Source: Thermoflexia bacterium
GTDB lineage: Bacteria > Chloroflexota > Anaerolineae > B4-G1 > DUEL01
Assembly (NCBI GenBank): GCA_011192125.1
Contig: DUEL01000116.1
Location: 1-35,236 of the forward strand
Reading direction: 5' to 3'
DNA: 35,236 bases
Part shown: positions 16,309-23,397 of the stretch, piece by piece
Position numbering within the stretch: position 1 is the first letter of the stretch
Layout: every line of letters begins with the position of its first letter
Notes under the pieces: model-generated
What the model saw: only the letters and a program-made list of their open reading frames with translations
What the model was told of the DNA's origin: nothing
The model's database searches: none
Translations under genes and position numbers: made by a program

Positions 16309-17289
16309 CTACTTCTGGTGACACACCTCGCAGACGCCGCGGTTGTCCAGCCGCAGCAGGGCGCTGTCGCCCGCCGGTCCCGGGTTCGAGGCAGCAACGC
16401 CGCTCATCGTCGCCGAGGTGCCGTGCGGCAGGTGGCAGGTGGTGCAGACCACCAAGTTGTTTGTCCCGCTGGCGGCCAGCGGCAGCGTGTAGGTGGTGGT
16501 ACCAGAGATCACGCCGACCGTCTCCGGGTTACTGTTGCCGCCATAACTGTACGACATATCCACCCGGTGCGCGAACGTGCTGATGTCCCCACCGTAATCC
16601 GTGTTCCCGAGGCCATCGTCAGAGTTGTCGGTGCCGCTGCCGGCCCGGGTGACGTGGTAGGCCCCATGGCAGGCGGCGCAGAACTGGGAGATGCTGCTGT
16701 CTGCCCACTGCTCGGTGTTGTAGTCCTTGGCCGCACCCTCGTCCACCTGGGTCACCGACACCGCCGTGCCATTGACGGTCTCGTTAATGATGCGGTAGTT
16801 GTTGCTCCCGTGCGGGTCGTGGCAGGAGGCGCAGGTGAGGTTGCCATCGGCCAGGTTGGCAGTGGCACCTCGGGCCACACCGTTGCCCCAGGCCGCGGCC
16901 ACCGTCCCGGAGGGAACGTGGCTGGAGGTCACGGCCGCGCCCTTGTAGTTGACGAACCCACCACCCAGAAGCGGTGCGTTGTCGGGCGTGTTGGCCGCGC
17001 CGTGGTTCCAGTCCCCGCCGCTGTCATCACGGGTGCTGAGGTAGTATCCATCGTCCACGTTGGTGTTCGCCCCCGACCCCGTGGACCCGTGGCAGGAGAT
17101 GCACAGGTCGTAAGTGGAGCTCGCAGTGAGCAGGTTCGGCCCCGTGGCCGTGTGCGCGCGGTGGCAACCGGCGCAGGCGTCTGTGGTGGCAGTGTACCCG
17201 CCGTGCGGGCCACCGTTAGCGGAGGCTAACCCCGCCGTCAGCAGCGCCGCGATCAAAACGATGCTCGCTACGAAGAAAACCTTTTTCAT
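16309..17289 (-). CDS. Secreted multiheme c-type cytochrome (6 CXXCH)
   Basis: This 326-residue protein has a signal peptide (MKKVFFVASIVLIAALL...ASA) and six CXXCH sites: CAGCH, CISCH, CASCH, CAACH, CTTCH and CEVCH. It shares GGPHGGYTATTDACAGCHRAH at the mature N-terminus and SALLRLDNRGVCEVCHQK at the C-terminus with the next gene, with a divergent middle. The start is the ATG at 17289, because GGGAGG lies 6 nt upstream; a TTG 30 nt earlier would have its ribosome binding site fused to the codon. Length and heme number are similar to the hexaheme nanowire cytochrome OmcS of Geobacter, but sequence relation cannot be judged by eye. It is separated from the propeller gene by 178 bases with no clear terminator. 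Confidence 0.93.
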   Translation of the reverse strand: MKKVFFVASIVLIAALLTAGLASANGGPHGGYTATTDACAGCHRAHTATGPNLLTASSTYDLCISCHGSTGSGANTNVDDGYYLSTRDDSGGDWNHGAANTPDNAPLLGGGFVNYKGAAVTSSHVPSGTVAAAWGNGVARGATANLADGNLTCASCHDPHGSNNYRIINETVNGTAVSVTQVDEGAAKDYNTEQWADSSISQFCAACHGAYHVTRAGSGTDNSDDGLGNTDYGGDISTFAHRVDMSYSYGGNSNPETVGVISGTTTYTLPLAASGTNNLVVCTTCHLPHGTSATMSGVAASNPGPAGDSALLRLDNRGVCEVCHQK

Positions 17290-17467
17290 TGCGCTCCTCC
17301 CTAAAGTATTGATCCTCAACCTCCTTCACTCGGCAGTACAGTATACGTCTTTTCTGCCCTCCTTCGAGTCGTCCGCCCTCGCGCCACCTCCTTTCTTCAT
17401 CTGGAAAGGCCACGCGCAGAAGAGAACGCTTCAGCAAGCCTCTGAGAAGCCCGCTGCGAAGCCCCAC

Positions 17468-18700
17468 TCAATACGACCACACCTGAATCCGACTGTTCTC
17501 CCGATCGGCGATATACAATCGACCCGTCTCGTCCAGAGCGATGTCATTGGGGTAGTTGAACTGCCCGTCATCCAGGCCCCATTCTCCAAAAGCGAAGAGG
17601 AAACCCACCTCCTCTCCAGACACGTCGTACACCTTCACCTGCTGCGAGACGGCGTCCACCACATACAATCGGTCCCGCTCGTCTACATACGCCCCGCGTG
17701 GGAGACTGATGGCCCCTTCTCCCGTGCCACGGCCGAAGTAAAACAGGAAGTTCCCTTCCCGATCCCAGACGGTGACCCGACCGTTGTTGCCATCTGTGAC
17801 GAAGAACCGGCCCTGGGAATCGATCACAGCGGTGTTGGGGAAAAGAAACTGCCCATCCCCTTGCCCGGCCGTGCCGAAAATCACGGGGATGGGGTTGAAA
17901 TCCCTCCATGGAGTGGCTCCCAAAGCCTCGACCGGGACCACACAGACGTAGTGGTCGCCGCTGGTGTTCGTCAGCAACAACCGCCCTTCCCCATCAAACC
18001 GGACCCCCAGAGGCCCCCACTTGGCGATGTCCACGATGGGAAGAAGTCGGGCTCCCTCTTCCGGTCCTGCCGTCTCCGCCGCCTCCGCCAACTCCTCCTC
18101 GGGGCTTGCTGGCCGATAGTAGACCCCCTCAAACCAGTTAAAGACAAACATGTCCTCCGGCTGGAAGCCGTCCACTTGTTCCGCTACGTACTCACTGAGG
18201 CTCAACTCTGGCCCCAGGATCGCATCGAGGAAGACCCCATCCTCATCGTACACAAACACCACGTTCTGGAGCCGGTCGGCGACAAAGACTCGGCCCAGAT
18301 GATCGGTCGCCAGGTAGACCGGCGAGCGCTGGGCAGGTGTAGTATGGGGCGGAGCGAAGGAACCCAACGGGTTCCCCTCCCGGTCGAAGATCTTCACCAG
18401 CCGCTCCCCCCCCGTCTCCGCCACATAGATCCGCTCTCCATCGGGAGAGACCGCCACCCCCACTGGCCGATCCACGCCGTAAATGGAGAAAAGGTAATGA
18501 GGCGGATAATTCACATCCACCGGCAGCATCTCCGGCAACGGCTCAGGCTGGCGAGCGTACCGGAAAGCCAGCCAACACACGCAGGCCAGCAGCAAGAGCA
18601 ACAGCATGAGAAGGAGCAACAGCCATCGACGCTTCTTCTTGTCCTTCTCCTCTTCCTGCAGTTCCTCCGGATCGGTTGTCATACCCTCGGGCTCTCTCAT
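17468..18700 (-). CDS. Membrane-anchored NHL-type six-bladed beta-propeller protein
   Basis: The protein of about 410 residues has an acidic/lysine-rich N-terminus, one strong membrane segment (about residues 25-47, RWLLLLLMLLLLLLACVCW), and then an outside domain of repeated propeller blades. Typical blades read GVAVSPDGERIYVAETGGER, GRVFVADRLQNVVFVYDEDG and NDIALDETGRLYIADRENSR, the usual NHL pattern of G-hydrophobic-DxxGxxYVAD. I prefer the ATG at 18700, which has AGGGGAG just upstream and starts 7 nt after the TPR gene stop; a GTG at 18721 would overlap that gene. It is the third gene of the cytochrome operon. NHL propellers serve as protein-binding platforms, and a scaffold for the secreted cytochromes is a reasonable inference. 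Confidence 0.88.
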   Translation of the reverse strand: MREPEGMTTDPEELQEEEKDKKKRRWLLLLLMLLLLLLACVCWLAFRYARQPEPLPEMLPVDVNYPPHYLFSIYGVDRPVGVAVSPDGERIYVAETGGERLVKIFDREGNPLGSFAPPHTTPAQRSPVYLATDHLGRVFVADRLQNVVFVYDEDGVFLDAILGPELSLSEYVAEQVDGFQPEDMFVFNWFEGVYYRPASPEEELAEAAETAGPEEGARLLPIVDIAKWGPLGVRFDGEGRLLLTNTSGDHYVCVVPVEALGATPWRDFNPIPVIFGTAGQGDGQFLFPNTAVIDSQGRFFVTDGNNGRVTVWDREGNFLFYFGRGTGEGAISLPRGAYVDERDRLYVVDAVSQQVKVYDVSGEEVGFLFAFGEWGLDDGQFNYPNDIALDETGRLYIADRENSRIQVWSY

Positions 18701-18707
18701 ATCTCCC

Positions 18708-19670
18708 CTACTGCTGTGCACCCAGTGCGGTCTGGATCCGCCCTACCGTATGTTGAACGGCCAAGTCATCAGGCTGTAACTCCAGCGCCCTCTGAGCCGC
18801 CTCCAGCGCCGCCTCCAGATCCCCCAACTGCTCGTAGGTGAGGGCTAGGCCCAGGAAGGCCTGAGGGAAATCGGGTAACGCGCTGGTCGCCTGTTCCAAG
18901 TACGAGCGGGCCGTCTCATAATCCCGCGCACTGAAGGCCTGCATCCCGCGAGCATAAGCCAGATAATCGGGCTCTCCCCAGGCCTCGTAAATCTCCGCCA
19001 TCCCAGCGTATGCCTCGGCGAAATCGGGCACAAAACGGACCGCCTCAAGATAACACTTCAAGGCGGTCTCCAGGTCGTCGATCTTCTGATACGCCCGCCC
19101 AAGCAGGTAGAAGGCATCCGCGTCCGTCCGGTTGATCGTTATGGCCGCCTCCAGCATCTCGATAGCATCGGTCGGCCGGTCGAGCCGAAGGTACGCGTCG
19201 CCCAGATAATAGTAGGCCGTCTCTAGGACCAGGTCCCCCCCTGCCGTCGGCCGCCCTTTCCGTAACTCGACAAACGTCTCCAGCGGCTCCAGAGCCTCCT
19301 GCGGACGGTCCAAGCGCATGCACGCCAGGCCAGCCACGAGCAGGGCCCCCTCGTTCTCCGGATACACTTCGAGAACCTGTTGAGCCTGTTCGAGCGCCCT
19401 CTCATACTGCCCAGCGTTGAGATACCGTTCGGCCAACGCAACCCGGAGATCAGGATTGGCCGGATCCTCCCGAACCGCGTGCTCCAACTGCTCGATGCTC
19501 AACTCCAGAGGCGAGCGATCCCCGATCCGGACGTACCGGTCCCAGTAGTAATAGCCCCCAAAGAGGACAACTGTCACGATCAGGGCAACGGCCACCGTCC
19601 GAACAGCCCGCAGGAGCCCTTCCGTGGTTGAGAGACCCAACTTGTCCACCAGTCGATTTAAATTGAACAC
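18708..19670 (-). CDS. Membrane-anchored TPR protein
   Basis: This 320-residue protein has a single membrane segment (about residues 25-44, TVAVALIVTVVLFGGYYYW) followed by seven or so TPR units, for example LRVALAERYLNAGQYERALEQ and AFYLLGRAYQKIDDLETALK. Similar proteins accompany c-type cytochrome maturation (CcmI/NrfG-like TPR factors), so an assembly role for the cytochromes is plausible but not shown. The GTG at 19670 has AGGAG 3 nt upstream and lies 6 nt after the stop of the NapC-like gene, so the two are tightly coupled. The next gene (propeller) begins 7 nt after its stop. Confidence 0.87.
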   Translation of the reverse strand: MFNLNRLVDKLGLSTTEGLLRAVRTVAVALIVTVVLFGGYYYWDRYVRIGDRSPLELSIEQLEHAVREDPANPDLRVALAERYLNAGQYERALEQAQQVLEVYPENEGALLVAGLACMRLDRPQEALEPLETFVELRKGRPTAGGDLVLETAYYYLGDAYLRLDRPTDAIEMLEAAITINRTDADAFYLLGRAYQKIDDLETALKCYLEAVRFVPDFAEAYAGMAEIYEAWGEPDYLAYARGMQAFSARDYETARSYLEQATSALPDFPQAFLGLALTYEQLGDLEAALEAAQRALELQPDDLAVQHTVGRIQTALGAQQ

Positions 19671-19676
19671 TGGCTC

Positions 19677-21266
19677 CTACTCCCGTGGCTGCCCCTGTTG
19701 CAGCAGAGTCTGAAGACTCCCGACGCCATCCGGGCTCCCGACGAGCCCGCCCGGGTGGCACCAACTGCACAGGACCGTCTGGTGGCAGACGTAGCAGACC
19801 TCGTTGCCCGTCTTGCGGTACTCCTCGGCGTGGGAGAACAGCATATCGGGAGGGTGGTCGAAGCCGTGGCAGGCCTCGTTGCTACAGAATCCCTGTCCGT
19901 GGCAAAGATAGCACCCCTCCTCCTCTGGATCGGCGATCTCTCGATGCTCGATGGTCCAACGGAAGTCGGAGTGAGAGGCAGGGGTCTCTCCTACCACCAC
20001 GGGGGCCTCCACCAGCATGCCGTCCCCCCGGCCGACGATAGGAACGGTGTGGCAGAGGTTGCACTTGACGCTGATCACCTCCACCTCGTTCCCTGCAGGA
20101 TCCACGCTGACGTGCTTACCGTCGTGGCAGCGGAAGCAACCCAGGAAGGGCGAGTGCCTCTCGTTGTTCGGGTTCGTGCGCCAGTTCAGCCGCATGTCCG
20201 GGAAGTTCGTCTCCGCGTAAAGCCGCTTCAACGTATCAATGGCCTTCGCCAACTCCGAGCGGCGGGCCGTGTACACTTCGGGATAGTTCGTGCGGTAGAA
20301 ATCGACCAAGCCGTCGATCGCCGCATAAGCCTCTTCCAGAGAGGGATACTCCGGCGTCAGCAGTTCCACAGCCTTCTTGCGGATGTAAGGAAGATCGCGG
20401 GAGAGTAAGCCGGCACTGATCGCCTCGTCCACCACCTCCTCGGGCAGGGGAATGTAGTGGGCCGTCCGGTTGTGACAGTCGATACAATCCATCTCCCGCA
20501 CCCTACCCTCCGCCCGCGCCTCCTCTACGAACGATCCCCACGCCATATTCAGCATATCTCGGGCGAAGAACTCCTCCAGGGTGCCGTCCTCCCGTTCGAC
20601 CCCCACCCATACGATCACCTGGCGCTGCTCATCCTCGGCGATGTAATAGACGGGGTTGGTCATATGCCAGTGGATGCCCTCGCTGACGCCGGTCATCTCC
20701 TGCCACCCTCCCATCTTCAGGATAAGGGTGTATTGGATCGGCGTATTGGCTTCGTCGTTGTCGTATCGCTTGAGGACCTTGATGATGTTGTCCTGGAAAG
20801 AAGTGGGGGAATGGCACTCCTCGCACGTCTCGCGCACAGGCCGCTCCCGCTCAATGGGACTTCTGATGGGGCGGGAATAGGAATTAGTGAGCACCCCATA
20901 GAGGTGGCGCACTCCCGAGACCTTGGAGACGACCAGATTCGTCAGACCTGGCCCTACATGACACTGCCCGCACTTAACGCGGGCATGGGCGGAGCGCTCT
21001 GTACGGACGATGATGGACTTCATCGGGTGACAGAGACCGCAGAACTCCGCCCCCTCGGTGAACTCAAACCCTTTATACAGACCGACCAGACCGACCACAC
21101 TGAACAGGGCCAGGCCGATCATTCCTACCAGCAACCTACGCCTATGCTGAGGTCGACTGAGATCGATCACCAGCCCGGCCCAACTTCGCTGCTTCCGCTT
21201 CTCGGCAGGAGCCGCCTCACGGGCACCGCGTCGGGCGCGCCCTCTCAGGAAGATAAATCGCGCCAT
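19677..21266 (-). CDS. NapC/NirT-like membrane multiheme cytochrome (about 10 heme sites)
   Basis: This 529-residue protein has a basic N-terminus, one membrane anchor (about 45-65) and then a NapC/NirT-type start EFCGLCHPMKS (Cys76) with a second site KCGQCHVGPG (Cys99). This arrangement is typical of quinol-oxidising tetraheme proteins. Altogether I count nine CXXCH sites (CGLCH, CGQCH, CEECH, CIDCH, CFRCH, CNLCH, CYLCH, CYVCH, CSWCH) and one CX4CH (CSNEACH near 470). It is much longer than NapC (about 200), so the C-terminal two-thirds is an added electron-transfer module. The ATG at 21266 has AAAGGAGG close by, partly paired in a possible hairpin. As the first gene of the operon it is the likely entry point of electrons from menaquinol. 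Confidence 0.92.
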   Translation of the reverse strand: MARFIFLRGRARRGAREAAPAEKRKQRSWAGLVIDLSRPQHRRRLLVGMIGLALFSVVGLVGLYKGFEFTEGAEFCGLCHPMKSIIVRTERSAHARVKCGQCHVGPGLTNLVVSKVSGVRHLYGVLTNSYSRPIRSPIERERPVRETCEECHSPTSFQDNIIKVLKRYDNDEANTPIQYTLILKMGGWQEMTGVSEGIHWHMTNPVYYIAEDEQRQVIVWVGVEREDGTLEEFFARDMLNMAWGSFVEEARAEGRVREMDCIDCHNRTAHYIPLPEEVVDEAISAGLLSRDLPYIRKKAVELLTPEYPSLEEAYAAIDGLVDFYRTNYPEVYTARRSELAKAIDTLKRLYAETNFPDMRLNWRTNPNNERHSPFLGCFRCHDGKHVSVDPAGNEVEVISVKCNLCHTVPIVGRGDGMLVEAPVVVGETPASHSDFRWTIEHREIADPEEEGCYLCHGQGFCSNEACHGFDHPPDMLFSHAEEYRKTGNEVCYVCHQTVLCSWCHPGGLVGSPDGVGSLQTLLQQGQPRE

Positions 21267-21686
21267 CGGCCTCCTTTCTGAGTCGACAGTGAACGCGCAC
21301 AGGCCAAGCGAACACCCCCACCTCTCCTCCTGCCGATCCCCTCCGGTCTACAAACGCTCTCCCCTTCTCCCCCCGAGCGAGAACCGGAGGGGGATAGACA
21401 GCACCCTGCCGCAGGAACACCGACTACTGTCCCTGCGGCTCGCATGTGGTGATCTTCCCTCCTGAGGGGAACCAACCTGGGGAACGGGGGCCATCCAATG
21501 AACACAACAACGACCTTCGCCCCTCCATTGAAAAAGAAAACACTTCTCCCAAGCCGTTCCCATCCGCTGGGATTCCTTGGCTGCAGGAGGAGGAAGTGAA
21601 CCTCTTCCACCGCCTGATCGCGGTGCCCCACTCAGAGGCCGTCCTACAGTAATGCGCGATGGTGTATCTCCCTCCACCCTAAATTG
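21267..21686 (-). promoter_or_regulatory. Long foldable 5' leader of the cytochrome operon
   Basis: About 420 nt separate the predicted start site from the NapC-like ATG. No convincing gene lies in it. On the minus strand it can form a three-tier nested stem (21541-21598), a 12-bp hairpin (21408-21419 with 21428-21439), a 10-bp stem (21338-21347 with 21383-21392) with an inner CGCTC/GAGCG pair, and finally a 5-bp pairing of 21268-21272 with 21301-21305 that covers part of the ribosome binding site. This is the layout expected of a leader that controls translation. It does not show the conserved GCAAAGC core of GEMM c-di-GMP/cGAMP riboswitches. Confidence 0.45.
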
Positions 21687-21692
21687 GTTTCT

Positions 21693-21721
21693 ATTCTAAT
21701 GGAATTGGGGTAATTTGTCAA
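21693..21721 (-). promoter_or_regulatory. sigma70-type promoter of the cytochrome operon
   Basis: On the minus strand a perfect TTGACA (21716-21721) and TAGAAT (21693-21698) are exactly 17 nt apart. The region is AT-rich compared with its surroundings. It faces the NapC-like gene and is overlapped by the first of three direct repeats. Confidence 0.75.
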
Positions 21722-21761
21722 GGCGACTTAGGCGATTTCCTATACAGATATTAGGCGATTT
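21721..21761. repeat. Three AGGCGAYTT direct repeats next to the -35 box
   Basis: The + strand carries AGGCGACTT (21721-21729), AGGCGATTT (21730-21738) and AGGCGATTT (21753-21761). The last two are copies of the 11-mer TTAGGCGATTT with a period of 23 bases, about two helical turns. The first touches the -35 box of the cytochrome operon promoter. The arrangement suits a dimeric activator or repressor binding on one face of the DNA. Confidence 0.65.
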
Positions 21762-21832
21762 ATCCATCCGCGTGTGGGGATTTCTGGCACCCATTCCCAC
21801 GGTAGCAAAATAGGGTAAGCCCCCAAACTTGA

Positions 21833-21838
21833 TATAAG
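21833..21838 (+). promoter_or_regulatory. Extended -10 promoter for the candidate ncRNA
   Basis: TGATATAAG (21830-21838) fits an extended -10 (TGnTATAAT-like) and would start transcription within a few bases of the first helix of the candidate RNA at 21841. No good -35 box is present. Confidence 0.4.
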
Positions 21839-21840
21839 GG

Positions 21841-22053
21841 CCCCACACCAGGAGCGGCTTCACCGCCCCCAACTATCTGGGGTTTAGAGGGAAGTTCGGA
21901 CACACCTGACCCGCCCCGCCGTAAACGGGCGGGGCCGGCGGGAAATCCTCTTCAGGCCGGTGCTAGGCCCGCCGAGAAGGAGCCTCACACCCGATGTCCG
22001 AACTCCTGTCCAAAGGTCAGCAACCATGCCCTGGTGGTGAGGGACGTTGGCCT
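21841..22053 (+). ncRNA. Candidate structured non-coding RNA, about 210 nt
   Basis: This stretch has no credible ORF but pairs with itself in an orderly way. A 12-bp closing helix with two single bulges joins 21841-21852 to 22030-22043. Inside, in order, are hairpins 21854-21866 (GCGG/CCGC), 21867-21882 (CCCC/GGGG), and a 9-bp stem 21894-21902/21995-22003 that holds an 8-bp hairpin (21913-21935) and a 7-bp stem (21936-21942/21968-21974). Near the 3' end, 22014-22021 can pair with 22046-22053, which would enclose the closing strand and so compete with it. The segment GAGGGAAGTTCGGACAC resembles the conserved start of RNase P RNA, but the ACAGAA and other RNase P cores are missing, so I do not call it RNase P, SRP RNA, 6S or tmRNA. 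Confidence 0.45.
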
Positions 22054-22090
22054 ATAAAGACGTTACAGATCTATACCGCACTGCGGACGG

Positions 22091-22119
22091 TTGACATCCC
22101 CCCGATGGCGTGCTATAGT
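22091..22119 (+). promoter_or_regulatory. sigma70-type promoter for the M50 peptidase
   Basis: TTGACA (22091-22096) and TATAGT (22114-22119) are 17 nt apart. The start site would be near 22126, only about 14 nt before the ATG at 22140. The GAGGT at 22126-22130 would then be at the very 5' end, giving a nearly leaderless mRNA. Confidence 0.7.
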
Positions 22120-22139
22120 TCCCGCGAGGTAAGACGAGT

Positions 22140-23261
22140 ATGGGATCGATCCGTTTGTTAACGATCCGGGGCATTCCGATCCGTATCCACTTCACATTCC
22201 CCCTAATCCTGATCTGGGCCGCGTTCCAGTACGGTCAGGGGCAGGCGAACTGGGCCAAAGGGGCCTTGTTCGGGGTCACCTTTACCCTCCTTCTCTTCGT
22301 CGGTGTCCTCCTGCACGAACTGGCCCACAGTCTCATCGCCCTTCAGTTCGGCGCGCGGGTTCGCGAGATCGTCCTCTTCCCCCTGGGCGGCGTGGCCCAG
22401 ATGGAGTCGCTGCCGGAGCGGCCATGGCAGGAGTTGCTGATGGCCCTCGCCGGCCCGATCACCAGCGCCGTGGTGGGGGTCGCCCTGGGTATCGTCACCC
22501 TGCTCCTCTTCCCCCTCCGACTGTGGGTGGACTTCTTCCACGCCCTCGGGACGGGACTGGGGCTTCAGTGGACCTTCCTGCTGCCCTACCTGGCCTTCAC
22601 CAACCTCCTCCTGGCGGGGTTCAACCTCATCCCTGCCTTTCCGATGGACGGGGGGCGGGTGCTCCGCGCCCTGCTGGCGACGGCGATGCCCTACGGCCGG
22701 GCTACGGCCATTGCCGTGGCCGTGGGGCAGGGACTGGCCTGGCTGCTCGGTCTGGTAGGCCTGCTGGGGGGCGACGTGGTGCTGATCCTCGTCGCTTTCC
22801 TCGTCTACGCCGGCGCCACTCAGGAAGGCCGGATGGTTCAGGTGAAACTGGCGCTGGCTGGCCTACAGGTGGACCAGGTCTTCTCTCGGGGTGCCCGCGC
22901 CGTTTCGTCGACCGACACGCTGGGCACAGCGGTGGATATGATGCTGGAGGGCTTCCAGGCGGACTTCCCGGTCTGCGAGGAGGGACGGTTGATCGGGCTG
23001 GTGACCCGCGCTGACCTCCTGCGCGGATTGAAGGAGTACGGGCCTCAGGCCCCCATCGGCCAGGTGATGCGGCGACAGTTCCCCACCGTCACGCCCCAGG
23101 ACGACCTGTTCGAGGTCCGCGAGCGGATGGCCAACGCGGGATTGGAGGCCCTGCCAGTGGTCGAGGAAGGCCGGTTCCTGGGCCTGCTGACCCAACAGGA
23201 TCTGAACGAGGCATACGCCCTCGTCTCGGTCCGGCCCAGCCTCCTGCGCCCCCGAGTGTGA
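22140..23261 (+). CDS. Site-2-protease-like M50 metallopeptidase with CBS pair
   Basis: This 373-residue integral membrane protein matches the SpoIVFB-like branch of the M50 (site-2 protease) family, which cuts substrates inside the membrane. The zinc motif HELAH is at 59-63 in a membrane segment, and the second motif FNLIPAFPMDGGR (161-173) provides the third zinc ligand, Asp170. About five or six hydrophobic segments precede two cytoplasmic CBS domains (about 245-365), which in this group bind ATP or related nucleotides and control activity. The ATG at 22140 fits the promoter. Substrates of the family include anti-sigma factors and membrane-tethered sigma factors; none is encoded next to it. 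It faces away from the cytochrome operon, with the candidate ncRNA in between. Confidence 0.92.
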   Translation: MGSIRLLTIRGIPIRIHFTFPLILIWAAFQYGQGQANWAKGALFGVTFTLLLFVGVLLHELAHSLIALQFGARVREIVLFPLGGVAQMESLPERPWQELLMALAGPITSAVVGVALGIVTLLLFPLRLWVDFFHALGTGLGLQWTFLLPYLAFTNLLLAGFNLIPAFPMDGGRVLRALLATAMPYGRATAIAVAVGQGLAWLLGLVGLLGGDVVLILVAFLVYAGATQEGRMVQVKLALAGLQVDQVFSRGARAVSSTDTLGTAVDMMLEGFQADFPVCEEGRLIGLVTRADLLRGLKEYGPQAPIGQVMRRQFPTVTPQDDLFEVRERMANAGLEALPVVEEGRFLGLLTQQDLNEAYALVSVRPSLLRPRV

Positions 23262-23348
23262 GGTGAACTTCCACGCCCGCCTGTGAGGCCCAAAGGGGCC
23301 GGACCGGCACAATTCGTAGAGATACCGGGAAGGCGCACACTTTGGAAA

Positions 23349-23375
23349 CCCTGCGCCCTCCGCGTCTCTGCGGTG
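23349..23375. repeat. CACAGAG-type half repeat upstream of patatin gene
   Basis: These 27 bases match the right arm of the 5.3-kb inverted repeat at 19 of 27 positions, with nearly all differences being transitions (T to C). It ends just before the patatin ribosome binding site. It is the inverted counterpart of the block at 24265-24291. Confidence 0.5.
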
Positions 23376-23397
23376 GGTTCCGTGAGGGGAGGAGAAG

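Noticed and set aside
17216..17467. Minus-strand 83-codon frame between the propeller and 6-heme genes
   Set aside because: It overlaps the signal peptide of the cytochrome in another frame and has no ribosome binding site of its own.
21245..21677. Overlapping minus-strand frames of 109 and 128 codons upstream of the NapC-like gene
   Set aside because: Neither has a ribosome binding site or family features, and both run through the stems of the leader.
21884..21903. RNase P-like motif GAGGGAAGTTCGGACAC
   Set aside because: The other universally conserved RNase P segments, including ACAGAA, are missing and the region is too short for a bacterial RNase P RNA.
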